Below, one piece after another: positions 8,054-17,009 of a stretch of 35,103 nt of DNA. Position 1 is the first letter of the stretch. Each line of letters opens with the position of its first letter. The notes below the pieces were generated by a model. The model had not been told where the DNA came from, did not search any database, and saw only the letters and a program-made list of their open reading frames with translations. Location of the stretch: positions 1 to 35,103 of the forward strand of contig JAKBAM010000032.1 of assembly GCA_021809105.1 (NCBI GenBank). Reading direction: 5' to 3'. A program made the position numbers and the translations under genes. Source of the stretch: Actinomycetes bacterium (lineage in GTDB: Bacteria; Actinomycetota; Acidimicrobiia; Acidimicrobiales; Palsa-688).

Positions 8054-10750
8054 ATGGCCAACAACAGCTTCGGGGCCCGAGCCGACATGGCCGTCGGCGA
8101 TCGGACCTACGAGATACACCGCCTCGACGCGCTGGCCGACCGCTTCGACGTGGCCCGGCTGCCGTACTCGCTCAAGGTGCTTCTGGAGAACCTTTTACGC
8201 AACGAGGACGGGGTCAGCGTTTCAGCGTCAGACATCGAGGCTATGGCCTCCTGGGACCCCGCCGCCGAGCCGGGGCAGGAAATCGCTTTCGCCCCCGCTC
8301 GTATCCTCATGCAGGATTTCACGGGCGTTCCCGCCGTGGTCGATCTCGCCGCCATGCGCGACGCCATGAGGGCGATGGGAGGCGACCCCTCGGTCGTCAA
8401 CCCGCTGATCCCCGCAGAGCTGGTGATCGACCACTCGATCATCGCCGACGTCTACGGGGTTCCGGACGCCTTCGCGCAGAACGCCGAGCTGGAGTTCGCT
8501 CGTAACGAAGAGCGCTACCGGTTCCTGCGTTGGGGCCAGACCGCGTTCGACACCCTGCGGGTCGTGCCGCCCAACACCGGTATCTGCCACCAGGTCAACC
8601 TCGAGTACCTGGCTCGGGTCGTGTTCACGAGCGACACCGAAGACGGCCGCGTCCAGGCCTATCCCGACACCCTCCTCGGCACTGACAGCCACACAACGAT
8701 GATCAATGGCCTGGCAGTGCTCGGCTGGGGTGTCGGAGGCATCGAGGCCGAGGCCGCCATGCTCGGGCAGCCAGTGTCGATGCTCATCCCGCGGGTCGTG
8801 GGTTTCAAGCTGACCGGCCAGCTCCCCGAAGGAGCCACCGCCACCGACCTCGTGCTGACGGTGACCGAGTTGCTGCGCAAGCACGGGGTCGTCGGTAAGT
8901 TCGTCGAGTTCTACGGCGAGGGAATCACTGGCGTGCCGCTCGCCAACCGGGCCACGATCGGCAACATGTCGCCGGAATACGGTTCTACCTGCGCCATCTT
9001 CCCCATTGACGAGGAAACCTTGTCATATATGCGGCTCACGGGACGCCCCGAGGCGCAGATCGCTCTCGTCGAGGCCTATGCCAAGGCCCAGGGGATGTGG
9101 CATGACCCGACCCACGAGCCGGCGTACTCCGAGCGCCTCGAGCTGGACCTCTCTACGGTCGTGCCGAGCATCGCCGGGCCCGCTCGGCCGCAGGACCGGG
9201 TCCGCCTGGACGAAGCGGCGGAGCGTTTCGCCCCGGCGCTGGCCAAGGTGCTCGGTCTCGCCGCGTCCGATAAGGCGGCCACCAACCCGGCGCCGGTGTC
9301 CCTGGAAGACGGGTCGGAGTTCGAGCTGGACCACGGCGCGGTGGTCATCGCCGCCATCACCTCATGCACCAACACCTCCAACCCCGACGTGATGGTGGCC
9401 GCTGGCCTGCTGGCCAAGAAGGCCGTGGAGAAGGGCCTCACATCCAAGCCCTGGGTGAAGACAACCCTGGCCCCCGGCTCCAAGGTGGTCATGGACTACT
9501 ACGAGAAGGCCGGCCTCACCCCGTACCTGGAGAAGCTTGGATTCGACCTGGTCGGTTTCGGTTGCACCACCTGCATTGGCAACAGCGGGCCTCTGTTGCC
9601 CCCTATCTCCCAGGCGGTCAACGACAGCGACCTGGCTGTCGTGTCAGTGCTGTCAGGCAACCGCAACTTCGAGGGTCGCATCAACCCCGACGTACGGATG
9701 AACTATCTGGCGTCGCCCCCGCTCGTGGTCGCCTACGCGCTAGCCGGGTCCATGTCCATGGATCTGGTCGATTCGCCCATCGGGACCGCCTCGGACGGCT
9801 CCGACGTCTACCTGCGCGACATCTGGCCTTCACCGGCCGAGGTAGCCGAGATCGTCGGGCGCAGCGTGCAGTCGTCGGGCTTCGAGGCGTCCTACGACGA
9901 CGTGTTCACCGGCGACGAGCGCTGGCAACATCTCGAGGTGCCGACCGGCGATTCCTACGAGTGGGACGCGCGGTCCACATACGTGCGCAACCCTCCGTAC
10001 TTCGAAGGGATGCCAGAGACGCCGGCCCCCCTCACCGATGTCGAAGGTGCCCGGGTGCTGGCCTGGCTGGGCGACAGCGTGACCACCGACCACATCTCGC
10101 CTGCGGGCAACATCCGCAAGGACGGCCCGGCCGGCCGGTGGCTCGTTGACGGAGGCGTCGAGCCGGGCGAGTTCAACTCCTACGGGAGCCGCCGCGGCAA
10201 CCACGAGGTGATGATCCGGGGCACCTTCGCCAATATCCGCCTGCGCAACCAATTGGCGGCCGGCACCGAAGGCGGCGTTACCCGCCACCTGCCCGACGGC
10301 GAGGTCATGTCGATCTACGACGCCTCGAAGCGCTATTCCGACGAGGGTGTGCCTCTGGTCGTCATTGCCGGCAAGGAGTACGGCTCAGGATCGTCGCGGG
10401 ACTGGGCGGCCAAGGGCACTGCGCTGCTCGGCGTCCGTGCCGTGCTGGCCGAGAGCTTCGAGCGGATCCACCGCTCCAATCTGGTCGGGATGGGCATCCT
10501 GCCACTGCAGTTCGAGCCGGGGACCACCTGCGCGACGCTCGGCCTCACCGGTGAGGAGGTCATCTCGATCACCGGCCTGGGAGGACTGGACGCCGGAGCG
10601 CCGATGCCGAAGAAGCTGTCGGTCAGCGCCGGCGGCCGCAGCTTCGACGTCGTTCTGCGCATCGACACCCCCAAGGAGGCCGAGTACTTCCGCCACGGCG
10701 GGATCCTGCAGTACGTACTCCGCCAATTGAGAGCTCGCGGTGCTGCGTGA
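8054..10750 (+). CDS. acnA: aconitate hydratase (AcnA type)
   Basis: An 898-residue aconitase of the AcnA/IRP1 group that interconverts citrate and isocitrate in the TCA cycle. The three 4Fe-4S ligands are present: Cys438 in [13 protein letters not shown] and Cys504/Cys507 in [13 protein letters not shown]. The substrate-domain motif [17 protein letters not shown] and the swivelling C-terminal domain with [16 protein letters not shown] are intact. The start MANNSFGAR is typical of the family. GGAGGA at 8045-8050 lies only three bases before the ATG, a tight spacing. The gene is divergent from yceH (133-base gap) and ends three bases before the stop of the LysR gene on the other strand, leaving no room for a separate terminator. 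Confidence 0.97.
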   Translation: MANNSFGARADMAVGDRTYEIHRLDALADRFDVARLPYSLKVLLENLLRNEDGVSVSASDIEAMASWDPAAEPGQEIAFAPARILMQDFTGVPAVVDLAAMRDAMRAMGGDPSVVNPLIPAELVIDHSIIADVYGVPDAFAQNAELEFARNEERYRFLRWGQTAFDTLRVVPPNTGICHQVNLEYLARVVFTSDTEDGRVQAYPDTLLGTDSHTTMINGLAVLGWGVGGIEAEAAMLGQPVSMLIPRVVGFKLTGQLPEGATATDLVLTVTELLRKHGVVGKFVEFYGEGITGVPLANRATIGNMSPEYGSTCAIFPIDEETLSYMRLTGRPEAQIALVEAYAKAQGMWHDPTHEPAYSERLELDLSTVVPSIAGPARPQDRVRLDEAAERFAPALAKVLGLAASDKAATNPAPVSLEDGSEFELDHGAVVIAAITSCTNTSNPDVMVAAGLLAKKAVEKGLTSKPWVKTTLAPGSKVVMDYYEKAGLTPYLEKLGFDLVGFGCTTCIGNSGPLLPPISQAVNDSDLAVVSVLSGNRNFEGRINPDVRMNYLASPPLVVAYALAGSMSMDLVDSPIGTASDGSDVYLRDIWPSPAEVAEIVGRSVQSSGFEASYDDVFTGDERWQHLEVPTGDSYEWDARSTYVRNPPYFEGMPETPAPLTDVEGARVLAWLGDSVTTDHISPAGNIRKDGPAGRWLVDGGVEPGEFNSYGSRRGNHEVMIRGTFANIRLRNQLAAGTEGGVTRHLPDGEVMSIYDASKRYSDEGVPLVVIAGKEYGSGSSRDWAAKGTALLGVRAVLAESFERIHRSNLVGMGILPLQFEPGTTCATLGLTGEEVISITGLGGLDAGAPMPKKLSVSAGGRSFDVVLRIDTPKEAEYFRHGGILQYVLRQLRARGAA

Positions 10751-10753
10751 GCC

Positions 10754-11668
10754 CTAAGCAGATGTCGGAGCGTGCAACCCGTGGCGGGCGTCGAGGTTGC
10801 TGAGGACCACCTCGTCGAGTATGCCGAGCACGGCACGGGCCGGGGCGCTGGGGCGGCCCCGCCGGCGCACCACCACACCGACCTGCCGGCGGGGGAGGCC
10901 ACGCACCGATACCCGGGCGTAGCCCTCCAGCACGTCAGATGCACCTGATGCCGGGAGGATGGCCGGCCCGTACCCCCGCAGCGTCAGTGATGCGATGAGG
11001 CGTACCCCGTCCAGTTCCGCCTGGGCCACCAAGGTGACGCCCCTCGCCCTCGTGGCCTCGTCGATCTCAGCGCGAAAGGTCGAGCCAGGGGCCGGGAGCA
11101 GCATCGGCAGGCCGTCGAGGTCGCTCACCTCGATCTCCCGGCGCTGTGCCAACGGGTGGTCGGCGGCTACGACCAGGATCAGGTCTTCCTCGAACAGGGC
11201 GCGCTCGGTCAGGTCTGGGCTGGATTGCGGCAAGTTGAGGATCGCGGCATCGATGGCGCCGCTCACGAGCTGCGGCTCGAGGGTGCTCGAGGTGCCGTCG
11301 CCAATCACCAGGCGGACCCCGGCGTGGTCCGTGGAGGTGCGCTCGAGCAGTAGAGGCGCCAGCCAACGGGCGGTGGTCCCGATCATCCCGAGATGGACGG
11401 TTCCTACCAGCTCCGAGCGCATGGATGCCACATCGGCGACGCAGGCGTCGATCTCAGCGGCTACCCTCCGGGCTCGCTCGACGACCGCAACGCCTTCTTC
11501 GGTGAGGACTGCGCCGTGGCGGTCCACCAATTGGACCCCCAGCTCCCGCTCGAGGCGGGCAACGTGGGTGGACACGTTGGACTGGACCGTGCGGAGTGAG
11601 GAGGCAGCCGCCGAGAAGCTCCCGTGGTCGGCAATGGCCACCAGGGCCTGCAACTGACGCAGTTCCAT
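10754..11668 (-). CDS. LysR-family transcriptional regulator
   Basis: A 304-residue LysR-type regulator of standard length. The winged helix-turn-helix occupies residues 1-60 (ELRQLQALVAIADHGSFSAA, then QSNVSTHVARLERELGVQL). A linker helix and a periplasmic-binding-protein-like effector domain follow from about residue 90 (GTVHLGMIGTTARWLAPLL). Such proteins bind T-N11-A type dyads, usually repress their own gene and activate a divergent one. Here the divergent neighbour is the HAD-acyltransferase fusion, and a perfect dyad at 11685-11700 lies between the two. The 3' end abuts acnA, so aconitase may be a neighbour by chance. The effector is unknown. Confidence 0.93.
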   Translation of the reverse strand: MELRQLQALVAIADHGSFSAAASSLRTVQSNVSTHVARLERELGVQLVDRHGAVLTEEGVAVVERARRVAAEIDACVADVASMRSELVGTVHLGMIGTTARWLAPLLLERTSTDHAGVRLVIGDGTSSTLEPQLVSGAIDAAILNLPQSSPDLTERALFEEDLILVVAADHPLAQRREIEVSDLDGLPMLLPAPGSTFRAEIDEATRARGVTLVAQAELDGVRLIASLTLRGYGPAILPASGASDVLEGYARVSVRGLPRRQVGVVVRRRGRPSAPARAVLGILDEVVLSNLDARHGLHAPTSA

Positions 11669-11684
11669 CTCTCACATGGATAGC

Positions 11685-11700
11685 AGAACGAGATCGTTCT
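11685..11700. promoter_or_regulatory. perfect inverted repeat, probable LysR operator
   Basis: AGAACGA-GA-TCGTTCT is a perfect 7-bp dyad with a two-base centre. It lies 17 bases upstream of the LysR start codon and about 60-70 bases upstream of the likely starts of the divergent HAD-acyltransferase gene. Position and symmetry suit autoregulation and divergent control by the LysR protein. A second short dyad, GTTC-TC-GAAC, overlaps its right side at 11696-11705. Confidence 0.5.
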
Positions 11701-11765
11701 CGAACTGCGATCGACTCGAAATTCTGGAAACGGTCGGCGGCGGCATCTGCGCGATAGTGCAGGAG

Positions 11766-13193
11766 ATGCCCGCGCAGGCTGCCTTCTTCGACCTGGACCG
11801 GACCCTGCTCAGCGGTTCGAGCGCTCCCGCGATCAACGAAGCCATGTTCGAGGTAGGCCTGACCTCCCGGCTCGACCTTCCCGGTCAGGGCTTCATGTTG
11901 GGTGCCTACAAGCTCTTCGGCGAAACCGTCCCGTCCATGCTCCTTGCCAGAGCGGCGGCCTGGACCGCTCGCGGCAAGCAGGTCGGGCAAGTCCGCCAGG
12001 CGGCGGAGCTGGCGGCTGATCGAATGGAGCGAGACGTCCTGCCGTACGCTCGTTCGCTGATCGGCCTCCACAAGGACGCGGGCAGGCAAGTGGTCCTGGC
12101 GACCACCACCCCCGAGGTCTTGGTGTCGCCGTTGGCCGAGCGGCTTGGCTTCGACGGGGTCGTGGCGACCAGGTGGGCGGTCGCCCCGGACCGCCACGGT
12201 GTGGACCGCTTCACCGGCGGCCTCGATGGAGGTTTCGTCTGGTCCATCGGCAAGCTGCTGGCCGTGCGCCGATGGGCTGCCGCGAGCTCGCTCGACATGT
12301 CGCAGTCGTGGGCCTACAGCGACAGCATCTACGACCTCCCCCTCCTCGAGGCCGTCGGACATCCCGCAGCGGTCAACCCCGACCTACGCCTGTTGGCCGC
12401 AGCCAGCCTGCGACGCTGGCCGGTACTCCACCTGGACGCGCCCGCCGGCGTGCCCAAGGCCCTGGGCGTCGAGCCACTCGACCTGGTCAAACTGCTCTCC
12501 CCGAGGACAGCTTTTCCCTACGCCCGGTTCGATATCAGCGGCTTGGAGAACATCCCCCACGAAGGTCCCGCCATAGTCGTCGCCAACCACCGCAGCTACT
12601 TCGATGTCGTGGCCCTCGGTCGGGCTGTGTTCGAGGCCGGGCGCCGGCCCAGGGGGATGGCCAAGAAGGAGCTCTTCGATGCGCCGGTCATCGGGACGCT
12701 CTTCCGGGCCGCGGGCGCCATCTGCGTAGATCGCGATGCCGGAGCCGGCCAGGCCCTCGAAGAGGCCGAGCAGGCGCTTCGGGCGGGCGAACTGCTGGTG
12801 TTGACACCGCAGGGGACGATCCCGCGCGGCGCAGCGTTCTTCGACCCGGCGCTGAAAGGCAAAACCGGTGCCGCCCGCCTCGCTGCCGCGGTCGGAGCGC
12901 CGGTCATACCGCTAGGGCTCTGGGGTACCGAGGACGTGTGGCCGCGCTCGTCCCGGTTGCCTCACGTGACACAGGTGCTCCACCCGCCTGTGGTCACGGT
13001 GCGCGCCGGGCCGCCCGTCGAGGGGCTCACCGGCGAGGACATCGCTTCCGACACCGAGAAGATCATGGCTGCGATCAGCCGCCAACTGCCGCCAGAGGCG
13101 TCCATCCCTCGAATCCCCAGTGCCGAGGAACTGGCCCGGACCATCCCGGCCAACGTCGATCCAGCCGGCGTGGATCCGGCCAGCATGGAGTAG
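11766..13193 (+). CDS. HAD-IB phosphatase / acyltransferase (PlsC) fusion
   Basis: A 475-residue two-domain protein resembling mycobacterial Rv2483c, which is annotated as a phosphoserine-phosphatase-like/acylglycerol-phosphate acyltransferase fusion. The HAD domain spans about 1-215, with motif I FFDLDRTLLSG (Asp9, Asp11, Thr13) and motif IV WAYSDSIYDLPLLEAVGHP. The acyltransferase domain spans about 245-440. It has HxxxxD in NHRSYFD (His275, Asp280) and, in place of FPEGTRS, the variant TPQGTIPRG, which I associate with this fusion subfamily. The expected role is phospholipid synthesis at the membrane; the HAD substrate is unknown. ATG 11766 or GTG 11757 both fit the domain start. A frame from 11676 would cover the LysR operator. 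It converges with another acyltransferase gene. Confidence 0.88.
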   Translation: MPAQAAFFDLDRTLLSGSSAPAINEAMFEVGLTSRLDLPGQGFMLGAYKLFGETVPSMLLARAAAWTARGKQVGQVRQAAELAADRMERDVLPYARSLIGLHKDAGRQVVLATTTPEVLVSPLAERLGFDGVVATRWAVAPDRHGVDRFTGGLDGGFVWSIGKLLAVRRWAAASSLDMSQSWAYSDSIYDLPLLEAVGHPAAVNPDLRLLAAASLRRWPVLHLDAPAGVPKALGVEPLDLVKLLSPRTAFPYARFDISGLENIPHEGPAIVVANHRSYFDVVALGRAVFEAGRRPRGMAKKELFDAPVIGTLFRAAGAICVDRDAGAGQALEEAEQALRAGELLVLTPQGTIPRGAAFFDPALKGKTGAARLAAAVGAPVIPLGLWGTEDVWPRSSRLPHVTQVLHPPVVTVRAGPPVEGLTGEDIASDTEKIMAAISRQLPPEASIPRIPSAEELARTIPANVDPAGVDPASME

Positions 13194-13213
13194 CCAACCG
13201 CGCCTGAGCCGTG

Positions 13214-13231
13214 GCGCCCGCCTGCGGGCGC
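13214..13231. terminator. hairpin between convergent acyltransferase genes
   Basis: GCGCCCG (13214-13220), loop CCTG, CGGGCGC (13225-13231): a 7-bp all-GC stem in the 42-base gap between the stop at 13193 on plus and the stop at 13236 on minus. It could serve as a bidirectional terminator. No T run follows, which is common in actinobacteria. Confidence 0.5.
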
Positions 13232-13235
13232 AGAG

Positions 13236-14240
13236 TCAGGGCTTGGGCCAGCGCCGGGTCGACGCGGAGCGCCGGGTCGGCGCCCCGAGGGCCCACGTGC
13301 GTCGCCAGGTTCCCGCGCCGCTCGGCCCGGTAAGGCCCGGACTGGTCCCGCGTGCCGCTCGCTGGCGCGCCGTCCACCAGTCGGTGTCGTGCTCGTCGGC
13401 CAACGCACTCACCGCGGCCTCGAGCTTCGCGGCCAGGTCCCGGGGGTTGTCGCCGGAGCTCGGCTGGAGGGGCCGTCCAAAGGTGACATGGGTCGTTCCG
13501 GGGCGGATCCGGCCGGAGTGGCGAGGCAAGATGCTGCGGGTGCCCTCGACGTGGACGGGCACGATCGCTCGGCCGGTGCGGGCCGCCAGCCAAGCTGCGC
13601 CAGGCTGGTGGGATTGCCCCCATCCATCCGGGCTGCGCCCACCTTCGGGAAAGATGAGCAGGCTCCAGCCTTCCTGGAGCAACGCTGCGGCGCGGTTGGC
13701 GGAGGTCCGGCTGACCCGGCGCCGCTCGATGGGTATGGCGTTGATCGACAGGGCGAGCACGGCCGCTTTGAGTTTGGTATCGAAGAAGTAGTCCGCGGCG
13801 CCGGCCACGACGGTGCGGTGGCGCCAGGGCTCGGGGAGAACCGACAGCAGCAGCGGGGTGTCGATGTGGCTGGCGTGGTTGGCGGCGAAGACGACAGGTC
13901 CGTCGAGGTGGGCTATGCGGTCCTCGCCGGCGACGTGGGGGTCGGCGAGGACCGCAACCATAGGCTTGGCCACGAGCTCGGTGAGGAGTAGGCGGGCGAC
14001 CCTTGCGGGGTAGCGGCGGGCCCAGTCCGTGTCGTAGTCGACACCTAGCTCCCGTGGCGCGGGCGGACGCGGTACCGAGTCCGGCCAGGTGGGGGAGGTG
14101 TAGGGAAAAGGTGACGGGGGTGGCTTCAGCAGCCGGCCGGCGACCCGGCGGGCCGGCGTGGCGCCCGACCGGATCCGTTCCATGGTCACCGGCAACCGTT
14201 TCTCAGGCGGGCCGGCGCCCGGCAGCGGCCTCTCGCTCAT
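13236..14240 (-). CDS. PlsC-family acyltransferase, last gene of the lipid operon
   Basis: A 334-residue lysophospholipid-type acyltransferase. The catalytic HxxxxD is NHASHID (His122, Asp127) and the glycerophosphate-binding motif is LIFPEGGRSPDGWG near residue 196. PVHVEGTRSILPR follows as the fourth block. Residues 1-65 are a proline/arginine-rich extension. The last 40 residues are serine/arginine-rich and poorly conserved in look. It probably transfers an acyl chain to a glycerol-phosphate-like or alcohol acceptor at the membrane. The start ATG overlaps the stop of the LarA-like gene (ATGA), which ties it to the operon. A hairpin at 13214-13231 ends the transcript. An in-frame ATG at residue 20 is an alternative start. 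Confidence 0.88.
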   Translation of the reverse strand: MSERPLPGAGPPEKRLPVTMERIRSGATPARRVAGRLLKPPPSPFPYTSPTWPDSVPRPPAPRELGVDYDTDWARRYPARVARLLLTELVAKPMVAVLADPHVAGEDRIAHLDGPVVFAANHASHIDTPLLLSVLPEPWRHRTVVAGAADYFFDTKLKAAVLALSINAIPIERRRVSRTSANRAAALLQEGWSLLIFPEGGRSPDGWGQSHQPGAAWLAARTGRAIVPVHVEGTRSILPRHSGRIRPGTTHVTFGRPLQPSSGDNPRDLAAKLEAAVSALADEHDTDWWTARQRAARGTSPGLTGPSGAGTWRRTWALGAPTRRSASTRRWPKP

Positions 14241-15826
14241 GACACGTCGGCCAGCATGATCGGCGGGCAGTGGAAATGGCTGATCGTCGGGTGGCGTCCG
14301 ACGGTGTCGCTGGCCATCTCCAGCGCGTCGGTGAGCGTGCTGGCGGGGGAGAAGCCGAGTCGACGCACCGCTGCGGGCTCGCCCCCCACGATGATGACAT
14401 CGCCCAGGTGCTCAAGGGCGTGTGCTCCCCAGTACCACATGTAGAACGGGTGCACCCCGTGATAGGCGTGGCTGGTTCGGTACAGGTGGCGGTACCACTC
14501 GTCGGTGGCGAAACGCTCCTCGTAGGTTTTCTCGATCTCGATCGGATCGGTGGTCTCGGAGAGCACTTCCTCGAAGAAGTCGATGTAGGACGGGTGGTGG
14601 ACGGGGTGGAAGGCCCAGGGTGTCGGATGGCTGAGGATGGCCACGCCGCCCTGCCTCACGATGGGCTTGCCTCTGTACAGGTTGAAGAGGTAGCCGAGAC
14701 CCATGCACATGACGAGGATCGGGTTCATAATCGAGTTCACGTTGTAGGGACAGATGTGGGGAAGTCCGAACACCGCTACGTCGGTCTGACCTTCGACGCT
14801 GACCAGTTGCTGGGCGTAGACGGCATCGGTGGTGGCCGCGTGGACTGCCTCCACCTCGCCGGCGAAAACGCCGGTCATGGCATGGGGGGCCTTGATCGAC
14901 TGGAAGATGCTTCGGGCCAACTTCGGGGGGGTGCGGCCAAGGCCCTTGGTGGTGGCGATGTAGGCGGCCCGGTCCCGCCCACTCCACTCCCATTCGCGCT
15001 TCTGGAGGAAGGCCATCGGCTTCGGGAACGCGTCGTTGTTGAGGGTTGTCTCGATCTGGAAGACCTTCACGCCGCTGGCGGCTATCAGGCGTCCCATGCG
15101 CCAATTGGAGGTGTGCAGCTCCGAGTTGTGCTGGTCCATGAAGGATCGGCTGTGCCGCATCGTCTTGACGTTGTGGTGGTGGCGAAGGCTGCGGTAGCTG
15201 GCCAGTCCGGTGGCCACGCTCTTGTGGCCGCCATCCATCGCCACCAGGTTGATGTTGACGTAGACGATGAGGTCCGATTCGGCGGCCCGCTTGTTGATCT
15301 CGACGTCCTCGCCCTTGTCGGTCTGGCCCAGGTGGACCAGGCCGTCGGGGTCCTCGGCGTCATGTTGGAGGAGCAGGCCGTGAGGGGCGAAGCTGTCGTA
15401 GACCCGATCCCCGATGGCGTGGCGCAGCTCCGCCTCGGTCATGCGCCGGTGCAGCGCCAGGGCGCAGATGAGCACGACATCATCGACGCCCGCGGACGCA
15501 GCCATCTCGAGCACAGCCTCGATCACCCGTTGCCGGTTGTCGGGACGCTGCATCGGTGGCAGCGGTAGGGAGATGTCGTCGAACGCGATGGTCAGGCGCA
15601 TCCCGGCTCGCAGCAGGTCGGGCAGTGGCGGTGAGTCACCGAGCGGCGCCAGGAGCGCGTCTTGGATCGCTTGGTCGGGATCGTCGAGCGCCGCGACCGG
15701 CTCGGGCGCGTAGATGACCCGGGAGCGCTCCGGCGGGAGCCGCTCGAGGCGGAAGCCTTCGCCGTGCCAGGTGAGGATAGGCGGGGTGGACCGATCTACT
15801 TCCAGGACGAAGCCGGGACGGGGCAT
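14237..15826 (-). CDS. LarA-like (DUF2088) racemase/epimerase-family protein
   Basis: A 529-residue protein of the lactate-racemase N-terminal (DUF2088/LarA) superfamily. Characterised members use a nickel-pincer nucleotide to move hydride at alpha-hydroxy acids. Visible matches: LTIAFDDISLPLPPM near 78-92; ICALALHRRMTEAEL, where His126 matches the catalytic His of GTHR; and SDLIVYVNIN...MDGGHKSVATGL, where Lys202 fits the pincer-attachment Lys, then YRSLRHHHN. The usual EPH..AGFSGG stretch is replaced, so the second catalytic His is not where expected. The C-terminal 200 residues exceed LarA in length and contain aromatic-rich HPFYMWYWGAHALEHLGD. No larB, larC or larE gene is in the window. 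Translation starts five bases after the dehydrogenase stop. The substrate is unknown. Confidence 0.8.
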   Translation of the reverse strand: MPRPGFVLEVDRSTPPILTWHGEGFRLERLPPERSRVIYAPEPVAALDDPDQAIQDALLAPLGDSPPLPDLLRAGMRLTIAFDDISLPLPPMQRPDNRQRVIEAVLEMAASAGVDDVVLICALALHRRMTEAELRHAIGDRVYDSFAPHGLLLQHDAEDPDGLVHLGQTDKGEDVEINKRAAESDLIVYVNINLVAMDGGHKSVATGLASYRSLRHHHNVKTMRHSRSFMDQHNSELHTSNWRMGRLIAASGVKVFQIETTLNNDAFPKPMAFLQKREWEWSGRDRAAYIATTKGLGRTPPKLARSIFQSIKAPHAMTGVFAGEVEAVHAATTDAVYAQQLVSVEGQTDVAVFGLPHICPYNVNSIMNPILVMCMGLGYLFNLYRGKPIVRQGGVAILSHPTPWAFHPVHHPSYIDFFEEVLSETTDPIEIEKTYEERFATDEWYRHLYRTSHAYHGVHPFYMWYWGAHALEHLGDVIIVGGEPAAVRRLGFSPASTLTDALEMASDTVGRHPTISHFHCPPIMLADVS

Positions 15827-15830
15827 GGAG

Positions 15831-17009
15831 TTACCTTCTCTTCTCGGTTCGCAGGTCGAAAGCCACCTTGACCGCGCCGCGACGGCCAGCGGACGCGGCG
15901 TGGGCGATGGCCTCGGAATGGCGGTCGAGGGTGTACGTGGCGCTCAGCAGGCGCTCGAGGCCGGCCTGCGCGACGAGGTCGATCGCCACCGCGAAGCTGT
16001 GCCGCCCGCCGGCCATCGGCTCCGGCCCGTAAGCATAAGCACCCGCGAGGCGGATCTCGCGTTGCCAGAGGGGAGTGAGGTCGGTGCTGATGTGGCCGGG
16101 CATGCCAACCATGACGATGGTGGCACCGGGTGCGGCGACGGCCAGCGCGTCGCTCAGAGACTCCGTCGAGCCGACGCAGTCGATCACCAAGGAGGCGCCC
16201 CCTGTGAGCTGGCCGTTGTCGAGGATCCAACTTCCGGTAGCGCGCCGCACCGCTCGACGCAGTTCGGCTGGAGCGGCGATCATCGTGGCCCCGAGCGAGG
16301 TGGCCATCTCCTTCTGCACCGGATGCTTGGCGACGGCGATGATGCGGCTGATATCGGGGCGGAGACGGTTCAGGGCTGCGATGACGGTCAGCCCCAACGT
16401 TCCGGCACCGATGACGACCGCGACCTGATCATCTCCGGTAGGGCCGGCGAGTGCCCCGTGCACACCGCATGCAGTCGGCTCGATCAGCACGGCGGCCTCG
16501 TCGCTCCAGCCCCCCGGTACCTCGTGCAGCTGGGTCGGGTGCGCCACTAGAGCACCTGACCAACCGCCGCCGACCTCAGCGCAGAAGCCGGTCTGGAGCC
16601 CGGGCGCCAGGTGGCCACCGGTGAGCCTCTCGCAGCGGTGGCCGTGGCCCGAGGCGCACGCATTGCACGGCGGGTCTATTCCACGGACCGCGCACCCGAG
16701 GACCGGCTCCACGACGACCCGGCTGCCTTCCTCGGTGTCGGCGACGATCTCGTGGCCGGGCACGAACGGGAATGTGACGATTGGTCGGAACCATTGGGAC
16801 GAACGTCCGTCCACGGTGGCCAGGTCGCTGCCGCAGATGCCGGACAAACGGGGGCGCAGGCGAACCCAGTCGGCGCCCGGCAGGTCCGGTGGGTCGACGT
16901 CTGCCAGACGCAAAGGACCGACCTTGCCGCCTGCACCGGCGCGCCAGGCCGACGCCACGCGCGCCGCCGCGAAGCGGGGTAGGGAGCGCTCGACCTGTAG
17001 TGCCCTCAT
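15831..17009 (-). CDS. zinc-dependent alcohol dehydrogenase (MDR superfamily)
   Basis: A 392-residue medium-chain dehydrogenase. Catalytic zinc ligands: Cys59 in SGICGSD and the HE of FVPGHE. A structural-zinc-like cluster follows in GCAVRGIDPPCNACASGHGH with RCE, although its spacing is looser than the classic CxxCxxCx7C. The Rossmann motif is VVIGAGTLGLTVI, and VIDCVGSTESL lies further on. It should oxidise an alcohol or reduce an aldehyde with NAD(P). Its start overlaps the stop of the acyl-CoA-reductase gene (ATGA) and its stop is four bases from the LarA-like start. The context suggests it handles the aldehyde or alcohol made by the reductase, or the hydroxy-acid substrate of the LarA-like enzyme. 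That role is inference. Confidence 0.9.
   Translation of the reverse strand: MRALQVERSLPRFAAARVASAWRAGAGGKVGPLRLADVDPPDLPGADWVRLRPRLSGICGSDLATVDGRSSQWFRPIVTFPFVPGHEIVADTEEGSRVVVEPVLGCAVRGIDPPCNACASGHGHRCERLTGGHLAPGLQTGFCAEVGGGWSGALVAHPTQLHEVPGGWSDEAAVLIEPTACGVHGALAGPTGDDQVAVVIGAGTLGLTVIAALNRLRPDISRIIAVAKHPVQKEMATSLGATMIAAPAELRRAVRRATGSWILDNGQLTGGASLVIDCVGSTESLSDALAVAAPGATIVMVGMPGHISTDLTPLWQREIRLAGAYAYGPEPMAGGRHSFAVAIDLVAQAGLERLLSATYTLDRHSEAIAHAASAGRRGAVKVAFDLRTEKRR

Noticed and set aside
11676..11765. Upstream extension of the HAD-acyltransferase gene
   Set aside because: The 30 extra residues are not part of the HAD fold, have no ribosome site and would cover the operator-like dyad at 11685-11700.
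14270..15568. 432-codon open frame on plus
   Set aside because: It lies antisense to the LarA-like gene, whose conserved motifs are on minus. Long antisense frames are expected at this GC content.
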